Source: Haliclona indistincta (lineage: Eukaryota > Porifera > Demospongiae > Haplosclerida > Chalinidae). From it: a DNA stretch of 64,000 nucleotides. The stretch lies in assembly GCA_964017065.1 (NCBI GenBank), contig OZ024784.1, positions 12,877,152-12,941,151 on the forward strand, read 5' to 3'. This document shows positions 12,301-23,300 of this stretch, in pieces (within the stretch, counting starts at the first letter, position 1; each line of letters opens with the position of its first letter). The notes beneath the pieces were generated by a model. It had not been told where the DNA came from. It saw only the letters and a program-made list of their open reading frames with translations, and made no database searches. The position numbers and the translations under genes were made by a program.

Positions 12301-13761
12301 GAAAGTATACGTCCAGATACAATACTAGATACAGGCATAATGCAACTGTAATATTCTAGATCAACCATGAAGAAAAGATACAAGCATGCAACTGTATTGT
12401 ACTAGATACAAGCATGCAGCTGTATTGTACTAGATACAAGCATGCAGCTGTATTGTACTAGATACAAGCATGCAGCTGTATTGTACTAGATACAAGCATG
12501 CAGCTGTATTGTACTAGATACAAGCATGCAGCTGTATTGTACTAGATACAAGCATGCAGCTGTATTGTACTAGATACAAGCATGCAGCTGTATTGTACTA
12601 GATACAAGCATGAAGCTCCAGATACAAGCATGCAGCTATATTGTACTAGATACAAGCATGCAACTATATTTGAGCATGCAGCTGTGCACTAGATACAAGC
12701 ATACAACTGTATTCAACTAGATACAAGCATGCACTTGTATTGTATTAGATAAAAGCATGAAGCTGTGTACTACATACAAGCATACAACTGTATTCAACTA
12801 GATACAAGCATGCAACTGTATTGTACTAGATACCAGCATGCAACTGTATTGTACTAGATACCAGCATGCAACTGTATTGTATTAGATAAAAGCATGAAGC
12901 TGTGCACTAGATACAAGCATACAACTGTATTCAACTAGATACAAGCATGCAACTGTATTGTACTAGATACCAGCATGCAACTGTATTGTACTAGATACCA
13001 GCATGCAACTGTATTGTACTAGATACCAGCATGCAACTGTATTGTACTAGATACCAGCATGCAACTGTATTGTACTAGATACAAGCATGCAGCTGTATTG
13101 TACTAGATACAAGCATGCAACTGTATTGTACTAGATACAAGCATGCAGCTGTGCTCTAGATAGCAGCTGTATTGTACTAAACAGCATGGAACAGTGCACT
13201 AGAAACAGGCTAAGCATGCAACCCTATTCTAATAAAGTCATGCAGCTGCACAGTATAATAGATGATACAGCTACATGCTGGTTGCACATACTAATTACAT
13301 TATAATACATGAAATGACAGTAGTCTAGACTTGCACACAGACACAGCATACACTAGCTGTGGTCACATGCAGACACGGGGTGCAATGAGTACAACGAACC
13401 AATACTATTATTTACTAAAATAATAACGCACTGGTTCTGCACTGGTTATTAAAATAAATGCACATTAGTTTTATGGAACACAAGTATTGACTATATACAG
13501 TCAAAATCAGTTACATGTACTTCACTAAAACCATATTTTTTACAAGTAAAATACATGTGTATTACTGTATGAAGAATAAAATTAATTATTCAAAACTTGC
13601 TAGCAGCATGTTTAAAAGCAGCATGACATCAGTATTAAGTCACAGCATGGACTATGGTAACTTACCTCATCATTCAGCACAATACCAAAGGAATACTGGC
13701 CTGGCATAGGAGCACTGCAAGGAGGAGACACATAGAATGGAAACAATTCACAGGCCATCAT
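9308..13761 (-). CDS. p53/p63/p73-family transcription factor with SAM domain, gene B
   Basis: Tandem paralogue of gene A. Eleven exons: 13666-13761, 11852-11881, 11576-11645, 11399-11512, 11229-11345, 10735-10837, 10395-10674, 10215-10340, 9793-9830, 9641-9734, 9308-9592 (450 residues). Six exons have exactly the same length as in A (30, 70, 117, 103, 38 and 94 bp). Key blocks: PGQYSFGIVLNDE, KPVSKTATFTYS (human Lys120 region), PPPANAVIRVMAIHKTPE (like human PPPGTRVRAMAIYK), CLKH zinc ligands, HFVRGAEQCQTTYHEDPISG, FKFPCYTSELKKG, and EICSTQQVLGRAVLDARVCA followed by SPGRDR. A Lys/Arg patch (KRGRKRP) follows the DNA-binding domain and may be a nuclear signal. The SAM domain is WLKHLGLSQYTQSFAANGV ... 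ELVQIGV. A 65-residue acidic and Ser-rich tail after the SAM domain is absent from A. Exon 1 begins MMACELFPFYVSPPC; tandem ATGs make the exact start uncertain by one codon. Confidence 0.92.
12385..13170. repeat. 28-bp minisatellite in intron 1 of p53-like gene B
   Basis: The unit is roughly ATACAAGCATGCAGCTGTAT plus TGTACTAG, about 28 copies. There is a near-identical core at 12400-12610 and 12940-13150 and more divergent copies between. Some copies lack part of the unit (for example around 12660-12900). Every unit carries a CATG core. Confidence 0.92.
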
Positions 13762-16700
13762 GATGAATCAGTTTTGTGGCTAAGTATGACTGAGTGGATT
13801 GGCTGTTTTTATACCAGACCATGATTGTAGCAATAACGAGAATTAATTTAGAGTGTCAATATTTGAACGGCTTCAAGGAATGTGGAAGTGATGAGTCAAG
13901 GGAAGTGATAGAAGGCACAGCTAGAGCAACAGAGTGCTACAGGAGGAGAGTTACTACTAGTGATTAAAGATGGAAAATAAATAAAAGAGAACAATTCGTC
14001 AGGTATTGTAAGAAAGTAATACAAATTCACAAAGCAACATTTACGAGGTGACTCATGACAACATCACAATGCAACCAGTGCAAGCGATATATATCAAGTG
14101 CAGAGAGACCAGAGCCTAGCAGAAGAAATGATAAAAACACATGCAAACATGTGCAATATAAGCCCTACAAGACATGCATGCCATGTGATGGAAGAACCCA
14201 CACAAGGCTCACTTACCGCACTGGTTGTAATAATTACACCCACGACATTTTGAATATCACAAATAGTATTGTTAATGTGCATCTTCCTTTTTCGACTACA
14301 TGTGATACTTGACTACTTCTACCCCAATACGATCATAACCACTTTGCTAACATACTTTGAAGGCAAGGATGTCCTGATGACTGGCTTAGCAACAACAGGA
14401 GGAGGAGCAGGCGGAGGTACCTGGAGCAAGAGAAAAGATACTGAACATCTCTGACCTCACAAAAACATGTAAAGTTGTTGTGTTTTCAAATAATTAGACT
14501 AACAATGAACTTCCTGCTTGCTAGCCAGAATCCCCTAATAACAAAGTAAATCGACGACTTTGAAGTTCGATAATGTGCAGTGCTGCAATGTCCGTGAAGC
14601 CAATGCTGATGTGTTATTGACAACAGGGAGGCTCACTCTATTACTAGCCATTCAACTGATAGAAGGTGCAATGAGTGAGTGCGCCAGGGTTATGGTATTA
14701 GAACCATATAGAGTGCGGTTATTGTATTACAATAACAAACCTACGCATAATATCACAATAAACAGCATTAATTTTTGGCTTCAACAACCAAAACTATACT
14801 CAATAATACCCTTTACAATAATAACACAGCTACTAGCAGAGCAACAAGAAAACAATTGTACATGTACTTACAAAATGTATTGCAGCTAGTGTAGATTATT
14901 AAGAAACAAATGAAAGCAATCTCATGAAAAAAAAATAATAAGGTTGCTGCCAGACTACCAACATCCAGTGATTATGGCAACTTTGTACCTACTGCAATAA
15001 CACCTACTCAATAGTAGTCTAGCAAAGCAGTGTAACATTCAAATATGGTAAAGTGGCTGGTCTTTAAGACAGAGCAAATAGAAGCCAAACAAAATTAAGT
15101 GAAAGACAGCTGGAATGCAATGAGGTCACACAGTCATGTGACAAGACCAAGCCACTAAGTGGTTTATTAGAGAATAGAGCTCAAGGATGAGAGATGAAGT
15201 AAGAGGATGTGTCACTTGTGGTTGACATTGGATCCGCCATCCGAAAGAAAGAACCAATATCCTATAATAGCAAATATTTAGCGCAAGAGAATGATCTCAG
15301 AATAATCTAGTACAGTGCACATGCTCTCATATCGGAAACCTTAATGAGGCAGACAATTCCATTGTAGACAGTAACAGTAGTGATGATGTGATGTTTCCCA
15401 CGGACATGCTGAGACACGACACGTTCTGGACCAACTACTAATGATAATGAAGTACCGCAGCCACTAGCATTCTTCTCATGGGTAGAACAGTACAGTAACA
15501 CTCTGTATATTCCCAAAAACCAGTATCAGTGCTGGTTCTAATACCTTACGCATGCAACATAATTCATGCTTCCTACTTCCGCTGTAGACATGAAATTACT
15601 TTGTGACAAACAAGTCATTATTGTAAATCACCTGTTCCAATGCATAGACAACACTCATGATTAACAGTGATGACTATAACCATCTTCGAACATTTTCACA
15701 CATTGCAATCACGACTAGAAACAACAATTTTAGCAAAGACTAGCCTACAAATTTTAAGAGCATTCTTGTTCAGTGAAGTCAGCAGTAGGTGCCAACACCA
15801 ATAACTATCTCAATACTCTAATTATATTGCATTACCAAATCATCAACACGAACAAATTACTTGTTTACCATATTTCACTGTCAAACACATGACTTGCAGC
15901 CATACTTAGAAGTCAGCAGTACACTACATAGAAATCCCTCCCAGTCTCACTTGTGCATTAGTATTACTCATCCTGTTGACAAGATCAGCTGACTAATTTT
16001 GTCACAATCCATCACAGACAGACACACACGCACAGAAGAAGATATACAAGTGCACCTACTTACATGTACAGCACATAAGATATTTTTATGTCCATTTTGA
16101 CTCTTGTGCACACAGACCTTGAGCATAAAAATATGCACACTGTACACTCTGTGAAAACTGCATCAACACGTGTGCACAAGACACAGACATTCCATATGCA
16201 TTAGTCAGGCTAGCTCCAGGCGAGACCTAACCAGAGGATTTGGTCAACTGTGAAAAGTGCTGATGTGTTGCACTACACCCACACAAGCAGCATCGTATCA
16301 AGTGTCTTGATCAAACTAGACTACTAATAGTGCATAGCTGGTATATTTACCCTGGGCGCGTAGGCGCTGGAGGGTTAAGCGTTTGGCTATGTCCGTGTGT
16401 ATGTGTGTGTACAAAAAACGCGGCTGTTTACTGCCTTACTGCTCAAAGATTGTCGTGAATTAGCTCTCAACAGCTTAGTTGTTGAATATTTAATCTTTGA
16501 AAGATGCCTGCGAAGTTGAGATAGTCTCCTGTCGAGTGCTATGGCCATGTATTCGTATTAGCAACATCACCGATTAGAACATTCCGGTATGTGGGTGTGC
16601 CACAATTGTAAGACTGAGCAAACAATTAAACGCGTGTTCACTGAACTCTAATAATTATAATAGTTCTCACTGAAGTCACTAGGAGTAGCATTCCCATCAA

Positions 16701-18480
16701 TTTCTGCACATTGCATAGCGCACAGGGTATGTGTTCCATTGAACTCTTGTATAGTATGTCTTTTACAAGCCATACAACAATTGTGTAACACATTGGGGCA
16801 AATAATTGATCCAGACACAATTAACATACATTGGTGCAATAGTGAAAATACAAAAATAATCATTATAATAATAAAAACAAAATGAAAAAGACTTAGGGAA
16901 GTCTCCGCTGCTCACTCAGCTCACAACGCATGTCACCACACACAATAATGAGGGTTTCTACCGTGAGTCTTAATACCTTGTACGAGAGTACACAAATTAA
17001 CTAAATCTTCCGTTAATACTCAACACATGGCAACATCGATCTGTCAAAATGGAAATGGTGTGCTTACTTCACGCCCACACAAGGCAGCACATGGCTGTAG
17101 GCTGCAAACACGGCAACTGCGTAACAGTGTTGTTGCGATGTTGTTGAGTCTCTTGTCACATCTATAGTGAGACTCTATTGCGCAATGTCGCTTTATTGTG
17201 CATAATATGGAGACAGTAATCAAACAATCTTTTCTGGAATTGACTTCAATGAAATGTAGTTAATCAGCACACAAGTAGTACGATGTGCGTAATTCACATG
17301 CGTCCGGATGTGCTCTCAGTCAAAATTTTGTGACTTCTCTCAATTGAGTAATTAATGTAGTTTTGAGGGTTAGTCTACATCCCTTGTCTAGTGGTGCACT
17401 TGAGGTTTGAAACCACTTCCTTTAGACAATGTTCTACTCACTGTCTCTTGCTCTTAGTCATGCACAAAGCTCTCATTATCAGTCTCTGCTACCACAAGTG
17501 TCCACCATTACTATCATGTGACATTCACCATACACTCTTAAAAATAATAATAGCACACACACACACACTCATAATTATTACACAAAGTCATGCCCCAACA
17601 AAACCTCAAACAAACCATCTCCATGCTTTAAGACCTCTCTGCACAGTATCAATGAGGGGGCAAGGTGCAGTACAAAGTTGACAATAACATCATCAAACAA
17701 GCCAAACCAAATTAAATTATTCATAGACTACACCATTAGATAATCACATCAAAATATTTCAGTGATGAGTTGTCTCTACACACTCTAGTAGGATGCACTA
17801 GCACATGACTATACAGTCACAGCTGGTAAATATAAATTACTGTTCTTCAGCCAATGAGTCATAGACACACCAACATATATGGGAATAGGTGTGAGTGTAA
17901 ACACACTAACTACTGGTTATTATAATAATTGGTTCTCACTGACGAATGCATGGCACAGGCACATGTGATAAGACGTATCCTCACAAAGTATAGATCCCTT
18001 AGAATCTAATTATTGGTGGACGATGGGATAGTACCGTAAATAATCTAATGCATTTATATAATTACTTAGTGACACATAGGCATGGCGTCACTATGATTCA
18101 TGAACCAAATTAAACGCTGTTTGTGACTACACTACACTCTGATAATGCTACTGTAAATGACGTATGGTGTAATTGGCCAAAGAAGTCCGCATAATTATAT
18201 AGGCATTAAATTAATTTTAAAATTTGCATGATCTAGCACCATCCTTAAATTGTATAAGCGTGGGTACTGGTTGGATTTTTCAATAAAATAGATCCTCAAA
18301 AGCAATTTACTTCTATTTCACGAAAATCAAAGAATCTACTAACAGAGCTAACAGAGCTAGCACAAAAACTACTGTATGAAAATAGTATGCCTTTAGAAAT
18401 TAGAATACTGCAGTCACTGATTGTTAAGCACACACCATACATGAAATTGAGTAACATGTCGACTGCGCTCCTGAGAAAGC
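13762..18480. other. Gene-poor region upstream of p53-like gene B
   Basis: This AT-rich stretch has no gene I can name. Minus-strand exon-like pieces with splice borders occur at about 15358-15527, 14354-14421 (open as PPPAPPPVVAKPVIRT) and 14219-14296, but I could not join them into a convincing product. Small CA and GT runs occur near 16020-16200. Possible 5' exons of gene B could hide here. Confidence 0.4.
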
Positions 18481-18486
18481 GTTCAG

Positions 18487-19733
18487 TGAAGTGCGCTTTG
18501 GGTTCAAGAAACGTTACGACTATCATTGTTTGCTGATGGTAAGTAGTTATCGTTGTTAGGCACATATTTTCTTGCTGGAGCTAACAACCAGTGGCTATGG
18601 TATGTTAAGTACTAATGCAGTTACAAATGGTTGCCAAATTATTTAACTGAAAAGGAATGTTAATTCATTTGTAAACCTACACATTTTAGAGCCAATGAAC
18701 ATATATACTGTGGGGGCGACCCTTCCTGTGATGAAAGGATGGCTCATAAACATGCAAACGCTAATACTTGAGCCTTTGGCCCATTGCCAGACATTAAGCT
18801 ACATCAGCAAAGGAAACAACAGAGTCGGTAAGTCGGTGTATACACACAACTGGTTCTGAATGTTAGATCTGAACCAGAGCTCTTCTAAACAAGCCAACAG
18901 GTCAGGCTCACAATGAACAAGCTTGGTCAGTTTTGCTAATAGTGTAAGAAAGGGATTGGCATCTGCTGTATTTTAGTAAGTTAGTGTGTGACATCCTTGT
19001 TGTAACTGTTTAATATTAATCAGGATAGACTTTGTCTTGCTACAGATGATTTAGTATAATTCAACTCTACAGTTAAATTTTTTAAACCAATTTTGTTCAT
19101 ATTGTTTATCCACTGACTCACTGCAGAGTTTCTCATTAACTTATGTACTGCCAACAGGATCTTTTATGATATGTAATAGCCGTCTAGCTAATGCTATAAC
19201 TTATCTTCAGAAGTACAAGACTGGACAAATTTGATTTCATCAGATGAGACAGAGTCTGCCAAAGAATTTTATCAACATTTCTTGTTGATGCATGCTAGGG
19301 TAAGTGTTGCCACACTAGGAAGATAAAGGTTGTCATGCTTTATGGCTATAACTAATGTTTAGAAGCAAGAGGCAAGGCAATTGTTGTTTAGTCATAATGC
19401 AGTAGGGTCCGGCTCATGTGTATTTTACTAATAAATGTTCCCAATGTACAGAAAAAGTAAATAACCAGTCTAATCTATCCATAAAGTCTACTACGACACT
19501 TCTGTATTCAATATACATTCTTGCATAACAACTAGTTTTAGATAATTCCAGGCAATAGCAGTCTCATTTTCTTGGTTTTGTAGTCTGACCTTACTATTTC
19601 AGCTGACCTAAGGCGTAAAATAGTACAAGGATGGCACATCCTTAGCTCAGCTTGCCAATCCTTTTCCTACACTATAATATCTATGGCTATACTAAGGCTA
19701 CAGCAAGCGACAGTAAACGTCTTGACTTTGTAG
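18487..19733 (+). CDS. Unidentified multi-exon gene, 3' part
   Basis: Exon-like segments with consistent phase are: one ending at 18538 (donor GTAAGTA), 18690-18827, 19211-19299 and a terminal exon 19584-19733 (stop TAG). The joined product is open and includes EPMNIYTVGATLPVMKGWL, VEVQDWTNLISSDETESAKE, FYQHFLLMHAR and DLRRKIVQGWHILSSACQSF. The composition is hydrophobic and alpha-helical, HEAT-like in feel, but no family was recognised. The 5' end is unresolved: an open stretch at 18291-18537 reads in another frame (LLTELTELAQKLLYENSMP) and may be an upstream exon or a chance ORF. Confidence 0.4.
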
Positions 19734-19815
19734 GCATGTTTCGAGGAATAGAATTTCCCAATCAAGCATTGGAGAGCTATTTAATGGCAATCTTCAAGTA
19801 TATGGTAAGGTAGTA

Positions 19816-19999
19816 AACAGCCATTGCTTTGGTCACACATAGTACACACACATACATTCATATATGCATATTATAAACAGCCATTGCTTTGGTCACATAG
19901 TACACACACATACATTCATATAATATATGCATATTATAAACAGCCATTGCTTTGGTCACATAGTACACACACATACATTCATATGCATATTATAAACAG
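19816..19999. repeat. Tandem repeat, about 55-60 bp x 3
   Basis: Three copies of a unit beginning AAACAGCCATTGCTTTGGTC and ending in ACACACACATACATTCATAT plus TGCATATTAT. The plus-strand ORF across it is a by-product of the repeat. Confidence 0.85.
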
Positions 20000-20353
20000 A
20001 CGACCCAGGGTCTAATGCAGTCTTGATTAGACTTTTCATCCAACACAGGATCATGTGCTGATGACTGCAATAATGTAATTAGAATTAACTTAGTTTGATG
20101 GTTGCATCATACATTGCTATCTCTCACACTATTGGTAGCCACAACAACTTCATACAGTAATAATTTTAGTAACTGCAATACTGCATAGAGTTTCTGGCAG
20201 TCGTAGATTGCATAACTTATAATTAATTTGTCCATTTGCTAAAACTAATTCTTTTAAAAGTTTTTATTTTTGTTGTTATTGTTAATAATAGCTCTAGCTA
20301 TTGGGATTACCTCATTGTACTGTACTGCTCAAAAAAACTGACAAATCTACATG

Positions 20354-23300
20354 TTATGTGTATACCTGGTGCTGGTTACTCTGCTCTTGAGAGCAACTAG
20401 GACTCTGTAAGAAAAGAATGATAATAATAAAATACTACTATAACAACTATTGTCAGACTGAAAACGAGGAAATTCAAGCATGTTTGCGACTAACAATAAA
20501 TTCTTAAACCATAGTATGAATAATTCTTTGATGTAACGACTGTTAATGAGGGTTATAAATCCTGTACAGCCCGCACGCGTTTTAAGATGGGCGCCACGTT
20601 CGAGAATCCACAAAGAAACGGCGCTCGGGCTGCCCTGCGGTCTTCCTGCGACGAAAGGTAGCCAGCTAGACGTCAGGCAAGCAGTGCACTATGGTTTAAA
20701 GTAGTTGTATACCTCACAGTCGTTGTTTAAGCATTTAAAGCCCTTGGGCTACGCCCGCGGGCTTTAAATCGCTTAAACACCTCCTGATCGGTATATAACT
20801 ACTATATAAGCTTGCAGTGAGTCATCATCATCAGTATGTCTTCTAATTTTATTTTAGAGACACTAATTCCCTAGTTCCTACATAAACATGTTCCTAACAT
20901 CAAAATAACAAGGATTAAAGGCATGTCGGCACTGGCATGCAAACCTGGGTTCAACTCAGATAGATCGCGTCCGCATTTGATCTGCAGAGATCTGGTTTTG
21001 GCGAATCCGGGTTGTTTAGCCAACCCACATACGTATGTGGGTTGAACTGGATTGTCATTTCGACACCGCCACGTGTACGCACACTGGAGACATTCTTTAA
21101 GTGTTCTAGCGCTAGTGAAAGACATACACTGCCAAGAAGCACTCGTGCCATCGATATAATTACAGCCTTGCTGGCAAGGGTCTGACTCACATGGACTGGG
21201 TGAAGTGCAGATGTGTGCTAACTGAGTTCAACCCGGATTCGACCCAGGTTCACTGTGCTCTCCAGCTTTAATCTATTGAAAAGGCACACTTGTGCTCTCC
21301 AGCTTTAAGGCATGTTCACATGGAATCCACTTTTGATGCGCATTGTATCCCCAAAACCATTACTACGACCCAAATTTGTGGTCTTAATAGAGAGTTCCTA
21401 TAGATGGCTTACCTGATAATTGTTTAATGAGATTCATCTAGTACCGTAATAGGGAAAGAATTTTTTAAAAATTTCAATCCGCCATTTTGGAGGCCTGGCC
21501 ATTCAGCTCGTTCTCTACATATTCTTGCCAGAATGCCATGGTATTGCTGTGCAGTTGGTTGCTGCAATCGCCAAGGAAAGTCAGGGAAGCGATTCTACAG
21601 GTTTCCTAAAGACGAGAAGCAGAGATTATGCTGGATTGCTGCTGTAAATCGTGCCAACTGGCAACCAACTGAATATTCGAGGATATGCAGCGCACATTTT
21701 GTCAGCGGTTAGTTACTATTAACATCACGAATAACTGATTTATGATGGTGCTCACATAGGAAACCATTCCTGTGATCCTAGGTCCGTTGATTATGCCCCT
21801 TCTGTGTTTCAACACCGACAGGCACCGCCGAGTAGTGCTACTGTGAAACAGCAGTCAGATCGTTTAAAGAGAGCAATTAACCGGAGCAAGAGGAAGATGC
21901 ATTCTTTAGGACAGAATTGCAAAAAGAGGCCTTGCACAGAAAAAGGGATTGAGCTTGCAGAGAAGAATAGTGCCGAGGAAATTGAGCACAGTGCAGCCAA
22001 CGATTTGCGGGTTTTACAGAATGATGACCTAGTAGAGGAAAGCGATGAGCAAGTAGAAGACGTTGAGCAAGTGGAGGAGGCTGAAGAAGACGAGGAACAA
22101 GTAGAGGAAGACAATGATCAAGTAGAAGACGTTGAGCAAGTGGAGGAGGCTGAGGAAGACGAGGAACAAGTGGAGGAAGACAATGAGCAATTACAGGAGG
22201 CTGAACAGAATGATGAGCATATAGAGGAGGTTCCTAGTGATGAGTGGAGTGATGTGGAAACAGACTCCGAGTTTGAACAGGATGATGGGCGTGGAAATGA
22301 AGATGAATTTCAGACAACAGAAGAAGAGGTCAGTGAAGAATTGTTGCAATCTGAGTTTGAAGTATGCGAGCTACAAATTGAAAACGAAGAATTGCGGGCT
22401 AAGAATGTGGAATTGGAGGAAGAGTTGAAAATGTGGAAGGCTAAGTTTGAAATGTGTTCCCAGTCCTTACAAATGTATCAAGCTGCTTATGCCACTTCTT
22501 TTCGACACATGCGTCGACTAGATATGTCACCAAACGTTGTACATTTTAGTGCAAGTTTTATATTTAATGATGATGAGAAAACAAAGTTCTACACAGGACT
22601 ACCGTCGTATGCAGCTTTCACAACACTCTTTGATCTCTTAAAAACAAGTGCAACAAAAGAGGTTACACCTCGATGCTCTCTGATTGACGAACTGTTTCTC
22701 ACTTTGACAAAGATTACTTTGGCTCTTCTCCACAAGGATATCGCTTATCGAACAAATCTGAGTGAATCTTTAGTTTCCAAAATATTTCACAAATGGCTTG
22801 ACTTGATGTATCGTGAACTGAGACAACTGATTACTTGGCCAGATCGAGAAACACTCCGTAAAAATCTGCCAGCTTGTTTTCGAAAACACTATGGAGATGT
22901 TGTGTCTATAATAGATTGCTTTGAGATCTTTATTGAGAGGCCATCTGCGCACGATGCTAAAGCTGCTACTTACAGTCAGTATAAAAAACACAACACCGTC
23001 AAGTTTCTGATAGGAATTTCGCCAACTTGTGCAGTGTCCTTTCTTTCTAAAGGATGGGGCGGCAGAGTATCCGATAAGGTGATTACCCAAAAATCTGGAT
23101 ATTTGGACAACATATGTAGTTATGACAGGGTTTTGGCTGACAGGGGCTTTAACATTGGTGATGACCTAGCTGTTCGTTGTGCTACTTTGGAGATTCCTGC
23201 CTTCACAAGAGGGAAAAACCAACTAGCAATAGCTGAAGTAGAAAAAACCAGACAGATAGCTCAAGTGCGGATTCATGTGGAACGGGTAATTGGGCTTTTA

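Noticed and set aside
12385..13170. CRISPR array
   Set aside because: The repeats are directly tandem without unique spacers, and the sequence is eukaryotic. The same applies to the arrays at 43676 and 47575.
20587..20658. Possible first exon starting [20 protein letters not shown]
   Set aside because: It ends at a GTAGCC donor, but no downstream exon in phase was found and it lies within an intron of the minus-strand gene.
21809..22114. 101-codon Ser/Cys-rich minus-strand ORF
   Set aside because: It is the antisense shadow of the Glu-rich repeat in the transposase, with no independent features.
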